A DNA stretch of 64,000 bases from Thiorhodovibrio litoralis. Its GTDB lineage: Bacteria > Pseudomonadota > Gammaproteobacteria > Chromatiales > Chromatiaceae. The stretch covers positions 3,830,501-3,894,500 of the forward strand of contig NZ_CP121473.1 of NCBI RefSeq assembly GCF_033954455.1, written 5' to 3'. The notes below the pieces were generated by a model that ran no database searches, was not told the origin of the DNA, and saw nothing but the letters and a program-made list of their open reading frames with translations. The position numbers and the translations under genes are program-made. This document shows, piece by piece, positions 8,530-17,290 of the stretch. How positions within the stretch are numbered: position 1 is the first letter of the stretch; each line of letters starts with the position of its first letter.

Positions 8530-10374
8530 TCAGTGGGGTGAACGTCCCACACCGCGCTCCTCGAGCATTTTTTGGATCAACTTCTTCTCTTGCGGCGCCA
8601 CGTCATACATCGGCGGGTTATTGCTGACAAAGCCGATCTTGAACTGGGGCGGATACTTCATCAGCTCGGCCATGTACTCGCCCGCCGCGCCCATCACCGG
8701 AACCATCATCGGGATATGGCGAACACCAACACTGGCGTCCTCCTGTGGATTGGTGTAGAGATTGAACGTAATCGTGCCACCGCTCTCGGTGAACAGCGAA
8801 CCGCTAAAGCCGCCAATGTCGCCTTTCTGCACCACCGCATCCTGAAGCTCTCCGGTCCAGACATATTTGAACTCATCGATCCGCATGGCGCCGAAGTACT
8901 GATTGATGGTGTAGGGACGGCTGCGACGGCTGGAGAGACCATCATCGGCGAGCAGGAAGGACAGCTGATCGACACCGTCGATATAGGTGTCCTTGGAGAA
9001 CTCGGCGGCCAAGTCCGCCCCGGAGACACCGGTCATCGACATCACCGTGGGCAGAATGTCGGCAAAATCGAACAGGCCATCGGAGCGTCGTGACGGAATC
9101 ATGCCTTTCCAGTAGGCAAAGGTCGGCACGCGCACACCGCCTTCCCAGCTCGACCCCTTGCAGCCGCGGAATGGGGTGCGACCATGCGGCGGGATCTCAC
9201 ATTCCGGCCCATTGTCGGAGGTGAGCAGGATCAAGGTGTTCTCAAGCTGGCCGGTTTCTTCAAGCTTGTCGACCAAGGCCCCGAAGATATCATCCATCTG
9301 CACGATGCAATCACTATAGACGGTATGCGCGGCCGATTTGCCCAGGTATTCATCGGGCGGATAGTTGTCGAAATGGCAACCACGGGTGGCGTGATAGAGG
9401 AAGAACGGCTCGTCGCTGTCCTTCATTTTGTCGAGGAACGCCAGGCTGACGTCCTTCCAGTGGGTGTCGAGGTCTTTGATGTAGTCGAGGTCGATCAGCT
9501 TGCCGTCCTTGCATTGCTCGGTGTCATCGGCGGTGCAATGGACCTCGTGGTGGTCAAAGCCATCCTCCTGCATCATCTTGAAGCGCGCCGGCGAGAGAGC
9601 GACCTCGGGGTTAAAATAGAGATCGCGCCACTCAGTGTACATATCCGACACGCCCAGAAAGCCGACATAGTCGTCATAGCCGACATTCTGTGGCAACGAG
9701 CCCTTGTTCTCACCCATGTGCCACTTGCCAACGCCCTGGGTGACATAGCCGTGCTTCTTGAGCAGCTTGGGCAAGGTGATGGCACCGTCAAGGCCACCCG
9801 GCTCGCCATACATCGGCGGGCGCAGGATGCCGTGATGCAGCGGATTCTGACCGGTGTGAATGGTCGCACGACTCGGCGAACAGGACGGGGTCGAATAGGC
9901 CGAGGTCAGCAGCAGTCCGTCTTGGGCCAGCTCGTCCATGTTGGGCGTGGCATTACCGACGGCCACGCCACCGCCGTTGAAGCCGGGATCCATCCAGCCC
10001 ACGTCGTCGAGCAGGAAGATCAGCACATTGGGCTTCTTGCCGGTTTTCTTCTCCAATTCGGCGAGCTTCTCGCGCGCGGCTTTCTCTTGCTCCGGATGGG
10101 CGATGACCGGATACATGTTGTCGGCCGGCTTCTCGGCCTTGAGATGAATGAAATGCCCTGGAAAGTCATACCCCTTGGCTGAGGTTGGGCCTGTGGTTGA
10201 GCCGCGCGGGTTGGCTCCGGCGCTGCCGTCCTTGCCAGCATCCTGAGCAACCGCCGCATAGGGCAGTGCGAAACTCAGAGACAGGGCGACGGCAAGTCGG
10301 GCCGTCCAGCGATGGGCCAAAGCCCCTGCTTGCGCGGGCATCGGCCCGCCATTGCGGTATGGGTCATTCGTCAT
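8530..10374 (-). CDS. Exported arylsulfatase (type I sulfatase family)
   Basis: 614 residues. A Sec-type signal lies at about residues 22-44 (hydrophobic LAVALSLSFALPYAAVAQ). The catalytic signature CSPSRATIHTG sits near residue 163; its Cys is the one converted to formylglycine in type I sulfatases. Other landmarks are PNVLIFLLDDVGWMD (metal-binding Asp pair), GKWHMG and TSDNGPE (second metal site). It should hydrolyse sulfate esters in the periplasm, and activity needs a formylglycine-generating enzyme not seen here. It is divergent from the DUF3302/HlyD pair. The region between them carries a motif shared with the HAD-phosphatase promoter, so regulation by the nearby two-component system is likely. 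Confidence 0.93.
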   Translation of the reverse strand: MTNDPYRNGGPMPAQAGALAHRWTARLAVALSLSFALPYAAVAQDAGKDGSAGANPRGSTTGPTSAKGYDFPGHFIHLKAEKPADNMYPVIAHPEQEKAAREKLAELEKKTGKKPNVLIFLLDDVGWMDPGFNGGGVAVGNATPNMDELAQDGLLLTSAYSTPSCSPSRATIHTGQNPLHHGILRPPMYGEPGGLDGAITLPKLLKKHGYVTQGVGKWHMGENKGSLPQNVGYDDYVGFLGVSDMYTEWRDLYFNPEVALSPARFKMMQEDGFDHHEVHCTADDTEQCKDGKLIDLDYIKDLDTHWKDVSLAFLDKMKDSDEPFFLYHATRGCHFDNYPPDEYLGKSAAHTVYSDCIVQMDDIFGALVDKLEETGQLENTLILLTSDNGPECEIPPHGRTPFRGCKGSSWEGGVRVPTFAYWKGMIPSRRSDGLFDFADILPTVMSMTGVSGADLAAEFSKDTYIDGVDQLSFLLADDGLSSRRSRPYTINQYFGAMRIDEFKYVWTGELQDAVVQKGDIGGFSGSLFTESGGTITFNLYTNPQEDASVGVRHIPMMVPVMGAAGEYMAELMKYPPQFKIGFVSNNPPMYDVAPQEKKLIQKMLEERGVGRSPH

Positions 10375-10733
10375 AAGCGCTACCTTTTGGGTCGTTGAAA
10401 GGTCGAGTCATTGAAGGTACCGCCCAGACTCTAGGGGATCTTGGCGTCAATGCCTATACGTGAGGCGACTTAGGCTGCGTAAGTAACCCGAACCTGGAGC
10501 GACCTGAATACGACAACATGACTCGCGCTCGGGCTTTTATTAAAAAGTTCCAGGCAGCGGGTTTGATGGCGCGCAACGGGATGAGCATATGACCTTGATC
10601 GGCGAGCAAGATTATCGGTACAAACGTCATGCCCAGATTGCCAATGGGGAACATTGGGCGCAAAATGCGCGCGGCGCTCGCTCTCTTATTGCGGATCGCC
10701 GCCAGCGCAACCTGACAAACCTGAGAGTTTTCC
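10375..10733. other. Divergent control region between arylsulfatase and DUF3302 genes
   Basis: 359 bp without a gene. It holds the start regions of two divergent transcripts and the 20-bp motif at 10468-10487 that recurs at 23681-23700. No other clear site was recognised. Confidence 0.6.
10468..10487 (+). promoter_or_regulatory. Putative response-regulator binding site, copy 1
   Basis: ACTTAGGCTGCGTAAGTAAC matches the segment at 23681-23700 in 16 of 20 positions (consensus ACTTAGNCTRCGTARGTARC). It lies about 95 bp upstream of the sulfatase start and 250 bp upstream of the DUF3302 start. Because both copies sit before genes of the same cluster as a FixJ-type regulator, a shared operator is the simplest reading. 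This is an inference. Confidence 0.45.
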
Positions 10734-11159
10734 GTGGCCGACAACCCCCAAATGCTGATGGCTGTCTCAGTAGGTCTCATTTTGACCTGCATCATCCTGA
10801 TCATTTTGTTTATCATCTTCGTGCACACCATGCCCGGCAAGATCGCCAAGAAGCGAGGCAGCGCGCAGGTGGAGGCCATTGAGATTCTGTCCCTGCTTGG
10901 GCTACTGATCTTTCCGCTGTGGATGGCCGCGCTGGTATGGGCCTACCTGAAACCCTTCACCCTGCCGGTGGAACTGGTCGATCACGGCAGCTCCGGCACA
11001 TCCGAACCTGAGCCCGCGCCTGATCCTAAACCGACACAGGAGTCGGCACCGCAGCCACAATTGGAACCAGAACTCGCCTCGGACTCGGCGCCGCAAGCCG
11101 ATTGGTCACCCGCGCCCGCACAAGCCGAGCGGCCCGCCAACACGGAAATGCAGGCATAG
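10734..11159 (+). CDS. DUF3302 inner-membrane protein (YiaW/YibI-like)
   Basis: 141 residues from a GTG preceded by GAGAG. Two membrane segments at about residues 7-29 and 48-70, with the conserved HTMPGKIAKKRGS loop between them, match DUF3302. The tail after residue 84 is a Pro/Glu/Ser-rich low-complexity extension. DUF3302 genes usually sit directly before an HlyD-type gene, as here (3-bp gap). The pair probably forms an envelope export or adaptor complex, but its cargo is unknown. Confidence 0.85.
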   Translation: MADNPQMLMAVSVGLILTCIILIILFIIFVHTMPGKIAKKRGSAQVEAIEILSLLGLLIFPLWMAALVWAYLKPFTLPVELVDHGSSGTSEPEPAPDPKPTQESAPQPQLEPELASDSAPQADWSPAPAQAERPANTEMQA

Positions 11160-11162
11160 CGC

Positions 11163-12197
11163 ATGGAAATACTGGTCACTACCGCCTATTTCTGCCTCGT
11201 CTGGCTGGTTTTCTTCCGCTTCCACCTGCTGCGGTTCAACCTGTTCTGGAGCTTCGTCGTTTTTGGCCTCTATGCGGGCGCGGCCCTCACTGAGATCGTC
11301 GTCCTCGGCCAGACCACGCCTTACTCGAAAGAACTGGTGGTCGAGCGCTATGTGATTCAGCTTGCCCCGGAATTCGGCGGCCTGGTGACCGAGGTCCACG
11401 CCAAGCCGAATGTCCCCGTTGCCAAGGGCGCGCCCATCTTCAGCATGGACGCGACCCCGTGGCAGAACAAGCTGACCGAGGCGACCGGCGACTTAGCCAG
11501 CGCGACCCAGGAGCAGAAATCGGTCGAGGCCGAGCTGGCGGAGGCTGAGCGTAAGCTCGAGGACGCAGTCAAACTGGTACCACAGAAGATGATGGCGGCC
11601 CAGGAGCTGCCCATCCGCCGGGATCGTGTCGAGGGGCTCAAGGCGCAGGTTGCGGGCATCCTGAGTAAGCAGGCGACCCTGCAGGCCGAGGTGGAGCAGG
11701 CGCAATATAACCTTGAACATGCGACCATCGTCGCGCCGACCGATGGCTATCTGGTCGATCTGGTGCTGCGCCCTGGGAGCTTTATTCGGCTTAAGACGCC
11801 GGTGGCCAACTTCGTCAGCACCGAGGACGTCTTTCTGATTGCCAGCGTCGATCAGCGCTCGGTGCAGTGGATTCGCCCCGGAGACAAGACCCATTTTGCG
11901 CTGAGCATGTATCCAGGGCGTATTTTCAAGGCCAAGGTGGACTCAGTGGCTTGGGCTACGGGTCGCGCCCAGCTCAGAGCAACGGGCCCGCTGCCCTCGG
12001 AGCAGCAGGTGGGAACAAGCAGAACCTTCTTCGTCAAGCTTGTTCCGGAGGGCGATTTCAGCCAGACGCCGCTGGAATTTGGCGCCAGCGGACTGGCGGC
12101 CATTTTCACCAGCAAGGCGATCGATCTCGTGCAGGTATTGCGCATGATCGAGATCCAGTCCGAGAGCCTGCTCAACTACATTTTCAATCCGTTCTGA
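11163..12197 (+). CDS. HlyD-family membrane-fusion protein (YiaV/YibH-like)
   Basis: 344 residues. Two hydrophobic segments at the N-terminus (about 4-22 and 28-48) anchor it in the inner membrane. Residues about 62-95 and 185-225 form the split lipoyl/barrel-sandwich hybrid (APEFGGLVTEVHAKPNVPVAKGA; ATIVAPTDGYLVDLVLRPG), with a long coiled coil at about 100-185 between them. A beta-barrel follows. The DUF3302-HlyD arrangement is conserved in gammaproteobacteria and lacks its own ABC or RND pump gene here. It is co-transcribed with the preceding gene. Confidence 0.9.
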   Translation: MEILVTTAYFCLVWLVFFRFHLLRFNLFWSFVVFGLYAGAALTEIVVLGQTTPYSKELVVERYVIQLAPEFGGLVTEVHAKPNVPVAKGAPIFSMDATPWQNKLTEATGDLASATQEQKSVEAELAEAERKLEDAVKLVPQKMMAAQELPIRRDRVEGLKAQVAGILSKQATLQAEVEQAQYNLEHATIVAPTDGYLVDLVLRPGSFIRLKTPVANFVSTEDVFLIASVDQRSVQWIRPGDKTHFALSMYPGRIFKAKVDSVAWATGRAQLRATGPLPSEQQVGTSRTFFVKLVPEGDFSQTPLEFGASGLAAIFTSKAIDLVQVLRMIEIQSESLLNYIFNPF

Positions 12198-12251
12198 TCC
12201 GTTACCGGCGAATCGCCGCCTAAGCGTGGCGATCAAATCCTGATCCATGAT

Positions 12252-12875
12252 TCATTCACGCTCACCCGTCGCGCTATAGAGCCCCAGCAACTCGGGTGTT
12301 GAGCTAACTTTGAACTTGCGCAGGAGATTGCGCCGATGGACCTCCGCGGTGCGCGGGCTGATGTCGAGTTCATTGGCGATATCCTTGCTGGTCTTGCCGG
12401 CGCGGACGCGCTCAAGCACGTCCTTCTCGCGCTCGGTGAGGGTTTCGGTGCATTGGGTGACGCGATCCCAGTCAGCATTGGTGCAGCGGGCGGCGGCATC
12501 TAGGTTCAAAGCGCGATTGATCGCGTCCAAGAGGGCTTGGTCGCGATAGGGCTTTTGCAAAAAGTCGAGCGCGCCGGCTTTCATCGCCTCCACCGCCATA
12601 GGCACATCGCCGTGCCCGGTGAGCAAGATCACGGGGATGCCCACGCCCTTGTCGATCAGCCGTTGCTGCAGTTCCAGCCCGCTCATGCCAGCCATACGCA
12701 CGTCCAGCACCAGACAGCCCGAGCGCTCGGTATCGAAGGCGTCGAGAAAGGCGCGCGCGGAGGCATGGCACTCGGCGCGCAGGCCGACCGAGTCCAACAG
12801 CTCGGCGATGGAATCGCGCACATCGGCATCGTCATCGACGACGAAGACCCATTGCTCGTTGGCTTGCGTCATCAT
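12252..12875 (-). CDS. FixJ-type response regulator
   Basis: 207 residues from the double ATG at 12875; the first ATG overlaps the kinase stop (ATGA), so the genes are translationally coupled. The receiver domain is at residues 8-120, with the acidic pocket VVDDDADVR, phospho-acceptor Asp58 (LVLDVRMAGMSG) and the conserved Lys in LQKPY. A LuxR/FixJ helix-turn-helix follows at about 140-205 (LTEREKDVLERV; SPRTAEVHRRNLLRK). It should activate nearby genes when phosphorylated by the kinase encoded just upstream, but that kinase is now split by an insertion. The regulator may be uncoupled from its signal or transcribed from within the IS. Confidence 0.92.
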   Translation of the reverse strand: MMTQANEQWVFVVDDDADVRDSIAELLDSVGLRAECHASARAFLDAFDTERSGCLVLDVRMAGMSGLELQQRLIDKGVGIPVILLTGHGDVPMAVEAMKAGALDFLQKPYRDQALLDAINRALNLDAAARCTNADWDRVTQCTETLTEREKDVLERVRAGKTSKDIANELDISPRTAEVHRRNLLRKFKVSSTPELLGLYSATGERE

Positions 12876-13950
12876 CGGGCGGCTCCCAAGGTAAAGCGAA
12901 AGATGGCGCCACCGTCCGGATTCGGCTCGTGCCAAAGCTGTCCGCCATGGGCCTCGATGATCGCACGCGAGACCGGCAGCCCCAGCCCCATGCCGCCGCT
13001 CCGGCCGGAGGAAAAGTGCTCGAACATCTCCTCGGCACGCTCGGGCGCCACGCCGCCGCCTTGGTCGATCACGCTGATCTGGATTCTTGGTTGCTTGGTG
13101 GATTCGGGGGTGGATTCGGGCGCAGATTCGGCGGCGGATTCCTCGACCGGTCGCACCTCGATCAGGATCGAGCAATCGTCATAGGCACCGGCGGCGAGGC
13201 TTTGCATGGCATTTTGCAACAGATTGACTAGCACCAGCTGCACCTGGAGTGGGTCGGCCATGACCTTGACCTGCTCGGCGCTCCGATCACGGCGAATCTC
13301 ACAGCGCTGGCGCGTCAGTTCCGCTTCCAACAGGTTAAGGACCGCGTCGATCAGCGGCTCAAGGGCAACCGGGTGCAAGCGTGGGGCATCATTGCTGACC
13401 AGGGATCGCACCCGTTGCGTGATGGCACCGGCGCGCTGCGACTGCTTATCGATTTTGGCGAACAGCTCAACAAGCTTTGCCGTGTCAGGCGCATCGCCCT
13501 GCAACCGACGCTTGGCGGCCTGGGCATAATTCTGGATGGCGATCAGCGGCTGATTGATTTCGTGCGCGATGGTCGCAGCCATCACGCCCAGACCGCGTTC
13601 CTTTTTAAACCGGTCTAGCCGAGCACGCAAGCGTGCCACAAAGGCCTCGGTCTCGGCGCGCCGGTCGCACTCCTCGGACAACACCTGTTGGGTGTTGCGT
13701 AGCCGCCGACGCTGCACCAGGAGTGACAGAATCAGGGCCGTTTGCGCAAGCACCACGGCCAGCACCAGGAGAACCTGGCGGTGATACTGTTCCCAGAAGC
13801 TCAGCTCGCGAAAACGTAGCTCGCAGTTCTGAGGTAGGCGTTTGGGGTCGATGTCCCAGCGGCGCAACCAGCGCCAATCCGCGACGCACTGGGACGGCAA
13901 GGGCGGCTGAATACCGATGGAGGCCGGGTCCGCGCCGTTCAGCAGCCGAG
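12872..13950 (-). pseudogene. Sensor histidine kinase, C-terminal part (split by IS21 insertion)
   Basis: Carries the end of an ABC-substrate-binding-like sensor domain, one membrane segment (VLLVLAVVLAQTALILSLLV), a coiled coil, the H-box HEINQPLIAIQNYAQAAKRR, and HATPase motifs NLLQNAM, DQGGGV and GMGLGLPVSRA. The N-terminal half lies at 21565-22459. Joining 22459-21565 to 13950-12872 with one copy of the target duplication gives 1,974 nt, exactly 658 codons, reading GELIARLLNGADPASI across the joint as expected for this kinase family. The gene is therefore an intact kinase interrupted by a mobile element. A frame continuing to 14074 inside the IS could give a truncated membrane-bound kinase. 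Confidence 0.93.
13943..13950 (+). repeat. Target-site duplication of the IS21 element, left copy
   Basis: CAGCCGAG occurs here and at 21557-21564. If the IS ends are taken as TGT...ACA, the true duplication is the last six bases GCCGAG; the maximum possible is 8 bp. Confidence 0.85.
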
Positions 13951-14355
13951 TGTAGATGGCGCTCAAAAAGCGCTTATAGCCGGTGAATAGCGCAGTCAAC
14001 CGCCAACGAGGCTGGTGACAAACCCCAGTCTCAGGTTGGTGTGGAAAGGCAGATCCAGGGGCCGAGGAGCGCACACCGGGAAGGAGCCCGGAGGGCGACT
14101 GGACGGTGTGCGCTCCTCGGCGCAGCGCCCGCGCGCGGCGGCTTGGTGTTGCGGGAGGGTCGCGTCATCGCCCTCGTCGGGGGTGACAACCGCGGAAAAA
14201 GCAGGTAGAGGCTTGGGGCCGTTGAGACAGGCGCGACCGCGGCTTCGACCACCACAGTCTCTCCGCGACCGCGCCCCCAACCGTGCATGGCACGGCCCGC
14301 CGGCAGTATCGGCCTGGCGGGAGAATACATCCACCCTCATCGGCGGGAGCCGCCG
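13951..14355. other. Left leader of the IS21 element with an 18-bp inverted repeat
   Basis: 405 bp with no credible gene; the frames seen here are shadows. It should hold transposase-binding sites at the end and the promoter for the IS genes. The main structure is the long hairpin at 14061-14121. Confidence 0.6.
14061..14121. repeat. 18-bp perfect inverted repeat inside the IS21 left leader
   Basis: Arms GCCGAGGAGCGCACACCG (14061-14078) and its exact complement (14104-14121) with a 25-nt loop. It is too long and exact for chance. It may block outside transcription into the transposase genes or act as a regulatory stem; no T-tract follows. Confidence 0.75.
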
Positions 14356-14826
14356 ATGTGCGCCCATTGCGCCCCATGCCTCAGTGCCCGTCTGTTCCTC
14401 TGTGCCCGTTGCCGTCAGCAGGTCGTACTCTGCAGTCGCTGTGATCGCGGCAACCGCTATTGCGGCCCCACCTGCGCACAACGTGCCCGGCACGACGCCC
14501 AGCGTGCCGCCGCCCGACGCTACCAATCCAGCCGTCGCGGGCGCCATACCCATGCCGCCCGCCAAGCGCGCTACCGCCGTCGCCAGCGCGAAAAAGTGAC
14601 GCATCAGGGTTCACCCCCGCGCCCATCCGATCAATGCTCCTGTGAGAACACCCCCACGCCGATTGCCGTGGCAGAGCCGGTCGCCGTTCTCAATCCCGCG
14701 GCGGTTGCCGATGATGCCCAGGTCCCCGAGGTGCCCTGTCATCGCTGCGGGTGTGAGTGCTCGCCTCTTCTGCGCCAAGGTTTTCTCCGCCGCCCGCAGT
14801 CAGGCGTTGCTGGCCGCGACCCCTGA
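14356..14826 (+). CDS. Cys-rich zinc-finger-like accessory protein of the IS21 element
   Basis: 156 residues from an ATG with GGGAG upstream. The N-terminal 50 residues carry paired cysteines ([26 protein letters not shown]), which look like one or two zinc-binding knuckles. A basic Arg/His-rich stretch follows ([19 protein letters not shown]...KVTHQGS). Similar small proteins sit before istA in some proteobacterial IS21 relatives, as I recall; their role is not established. The Ala/Pro-rich C-terminus ends 17 bp before istA and is less convincing. DNA binding is a guess from the charge and cysteine pattern. Confidence 0.6.
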   Translation: MCAHCAPCLSARLFLCARCRQQVVLCSRCDRGNRYCGPTCAQRARHDAQRAAARRYQSSRRGRHTHAARQARYRRRQREKVTHQGSPPRPSDQCSCENTPTPIAVAEPVAVLNPAAVADDAQVPEVPCHRCGCECSPLLRQGFLRRPQSGVAGRDP

Positions 14827-14843
14827 AGCCAACAGGAGCCATC

Positions 14844-15477
14844 ATGACCATCCCTTCCGAGCTCGAAGCCAAGATCCTGCGCTACTTCCTTGCTGAGCAC
14901 TGGCGCGTCGGCACCATCGCCCAGCAGCTCGGCGTGCATCACGCCACCGTCGATCGGGTGCTGTCCCAGTCCGGACTGCCCAAAGTCGAGCGCGCCGCGC
15001 GTCCCTCGCTCATCGACCCCTATCTGCCCTTTGTCGTGGAGACGCTCAAGACCTATCCGCGTCTCACCGCCAGCCGGCTCTATGCCATGGTGCGCGAGCG
15101 CGGCTATCGCGGCGGGCCGGATCATTTCCGCCATTTGATTGCCCATGTGCGCCCACGCCCGCAGCCCGAGGCCTTTCTGCGCTTAAAGACCCTGCCCGGT
15201 GAACAGGCCCAAGTCGACTGGGGCCACTTTGGCAAGCTCACCATTGGCCGGGCCACCCGCACCCTGATGGCCTTTGTGATGGTGCTGAGCTTCTCGCGGG
15301 CGGTGTTTCTGCGCTTCTTTCTCGATGCCCAGATGGCCAACTTCCTGCGCGGGCATGTCGGCGCCTTCGCGGCCTGGGGCGGCGTGCCGCGGGTGCTGCT
15401 GTATGACAACCTCAAAAGCGCGGTGCTTGAGCGCCAGGGCGAGGCAATACGCTTTCATCCAACGCTGTTGGAACTGG
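14844..15477 (+). pseudogene. istA: IstA transposase, N-terminal part (interrupted by inner transposon)
   Basis: Starts at the ATG at 14844 with AGGAG upstream. It has an N-terminal helix-turn-helix ([19 protein letters not shown]) and the first two catalytic acids of an rve/DDE core: Asp in AQVDWGHFG near residue 124 and Asp in LLYDNLKSA near 187. The frame breaks after HPTLLEL, where the inner transposon begins. Joined to 19558-20423 it gives 1,500 nt, i.e. 499 residues plus stop, the usual IstA size. The third catalytic residue (Glu) is on the other fragment, so neither piece can be an active transposase. Confidence 0.93.
15474..15477 (+). repeat. Target duplication of the inner transposon, left copy
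   Basis: CTGG here and at 19554-19557 (ACTGG if the adjoining A is counted on both sides). Removing one copy plus 15478-19553 restores istA in frame. Confidence 0.85.
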
Positions 15478-15629
15478 TGAGCGTAATCACGATAATTGCG
15501 GGACCCATTTCCAAGCCATTTGAAGGACATGGAATGCGTGTGGGATCACGGGGGCCGTTACTGGCCGACAGCGGGAAGCCGGAATCGTGAACCACGCTCC
15601 CCCCCTGAGGGGGGAGAGACGCAGCGGGT

Positions 15630-16439
15630 TCAGTTGCCTCTAGCGCTCTGGCGAATGGCGCGAGCGAGGGTGTAGCGGGCATAGCGCTCGGCATCGGCTC
15701 CGCGACGCGGGGACGCGCGCTCGAGCAAGCGTTGGTAGACCGTGGTCGGTGCAAGGCCGGCCTCAAGAGCGCCGCAGACCCAGCCCCATTCGCGGGCAGA
15801 TTCGGACGGATCACCGGTGGATAAGCGCGCCCGTGGAGCGCAGTTGACGACCGGCGGCGGAGCCGGAGCCATCGTTGGCAAGGCCGGAGTTGGATCCCAG
15901 ACGCGCTCCTGCGGGCTTGGTCGCCGAAGGACATTGACCCACTCCCCGCCACGCTTGGCATTCTTCATCCCGGCGAGCCGACCGAGGTGCTCACCGGAGA
16001 CCGAGCCCGGATCGGCGCCAACGCGCGGGATCAGCCAACGCTGCACATCACAGCGCTGCGCCTCATCGAGCGCGCGGGTCAGCCGTAGCCACAGGTGGCA
16101 GCCCCCGAGCGTCGAAGTCTGCACCACCAGGGCCGCATAGTGCCGAGCGATGCGCTGCGCCATCGGCCGTGCGACATCATCGAGAAACACCATTGGCCAG
16201 GGATAGCCGCGGGCTGGACGGATATAAATATCGGCCTGTTGGACATTGCGCGCTCTGGCCAGCCCCAACGGAAGCTGATCCAAAGAGCGATCATGGAACC
16301 ACAGCATCGTCGCCTTGGCGGTGCGCACCGCCAAATCGGCACGCACGATGCCAGCGTCGTGCCATGCCTCAAGCATCACGGCGGTGTGTCTTGCCGCTGT
16401 CATGGCCTGGTGCGGGCGCTCAGCGCTCAAGCGGCTCAT
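15630..16439 (-). CDS. RepB-primase-like protein of the inner transposon
   Basis: 269 residues. The ATG overlaps the ATPase stop by one base (TGATG). Residues 65-165 match the pattern of RepB-family/AEP primase-like domains: DIYIRP (70-75), an acidic strand FLDDV (85-89), VVQTS (105-109), and GEHLGRLAGMKNAK (149-162). The C-terminal third (about 205-269) is helical and basic and may bind DNA. In plasmids such proteins prime replication. In a transposon its role could be target or replication-fork recognition, or end processing; that is inference. It sits in the operon place that a target selector (TniQ/TnsD) takes in related systems. Confidence 0.7.
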   Translation of the reverse strand: MSRLSAERPHQAMTAARHTAVMLEAWHDAGIVRADLAVRTAKATMLWFHDRSLDQLPLGLARARNVQQADIYIRPARGYPWPMVFLDDVARPMAQRIARHYAALVVQTSTLGGCHLWLRLTRALDEAQRCDVQRWLIPRVGADPGSVSGEHLGRLAGMKNAKRGGEWVNVLRRPSPQERVWDPTPALPTMAPAPPPVVNCAPRARLSTGDPSESAREWGWVCGALEAGLAPTTVYQRLLERASPRRGADAERYARYTLARAIRQSARGN

Positions 16440-17290
16440 CAGGCGCCCGCCCTGGCACTCGGGCGTTGGCGGGCGTTGCCCGCCGCTGAACCAAACACCT
16501 CAAGGTAGAGTTGTTCATCGAGCTGCGCGCGTTCGAGCCGAGCAGCCTGCGCCAGCAATTCTGCCGCCATGGTCGTGAGCACGCGATAATTGCCCAACGC
16601 ATGCTCAGCGAGCGTCTTCATCAGCCCTGCGCTCATCAGACTCGCATTGCCGGCACTGTGTTGTAAATGCTCCAGGCAGGCGACCAGCGCCTCGCGACTG
16701 GCATACTCCATACTCAGGCGCGTACGGATACGACTGCCCAGCGGCAGCAACTCCTCACGGCGCAGCTTGGTCGCCAGGCGGCCATCGCCGGCCAGGATCA
16801 CGCTCAACAACGTGCGCGAATCGAACTGCATGGAGGTCAGCAGACGCAGCTCATTGAGCACCGTCGGATGCATCTCCTGCGCCTCGTCGATGAGCAACAC
16901 CGGGCGCAACAGCGTCGTCTCCAGATGCGCCAGCCAGCGCTCGCGCAGGATCTTGAAGCCACCCCAGCGGTTATGGGGCTTGAGGTCAACGGCGAACAGA
17001 TCGCCCATCTCGCGGTAGAAGTCCGCCACCTTCGAGCTGGGATGCGTGAGCGCCCCAACGCTGATATCGGGCAGCTGGCGCAGACGCTCATCGAGCAGGC
17101 GCAGTACCGCACTCTTGCCGGTACCCGGATCACCTTGAATGAGCGCAAAACCGCCTTCGCGGATCAGGCTCTGCTCGATGCGCCAGCAAAACTGCTCCAC
17201 CGGCGCGCTGCGATGCAGTGCCGCCGTCGGCAGCTCCGGGGAGAACGGATTGAACTTCAGTCCATAGAGGGCCAGCAGGGTCTTGTTCAT
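16439..17290 (-). CDS. ExeA/TniB-like AAA+ ATPase of the inner transposon
   Basis: 283 residues. The start overlaps the transposase stop (ATGA). The opening YGLKFNPFSPE is the usual start of ExeA-type ATPases. Walker A is GDPGTGKS (53-60), Walker B LLIDEAQE (132-139), and an arginine-rich sensor region lies near 185-195 (GSRIRTRLSM). Proteins of this family serve as the transposition regulator (TniB, TnsC, IstB-like role): they bind target DNA with ATP and activate the DDE transposase. Coupling by overlap to the transposase gene supports that role. Confidence 0.9.
   Translation of the reverse strand: MNKTLLALYGLKFNPFSPELPTAALHRSAPVEQFCWRIEQSLIREGGFALIQGDPGTGKSAVLRLLDERLRQLPDISVGALTHPSSKVADFYREMGDLFAVDLKPHNRWGGFKILRERWLAHLETTLLRPVLLIDEAQEMHPTVLNELRLLTSMQFDSRTLLSVILAGDGRLATKLRREELLPLGSRIRTRLSMEYASREALVACLEHLQHSAGNASLMSAGLMKTLAEHALGNYRVLTTMAAELLAQAARLERAQLDEQLYLEVFGSAAGNARQRPSARAGA

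Noticed and set aside
9184-10182. 332-codon plus-strand frame across the sulfatase gene
   Set aside because: It is antisense to a fully conserved sulfatase with all catalytic motifs; high GC keeps the opposite frame open. No ribosome site and no family resemblance.
10454-10879. 141-codon minus-strand frame opposite the DUF3302 start
   Set aside because: Covers the control region and the start of a recognised membrane protein on the other strand; no conserved features.
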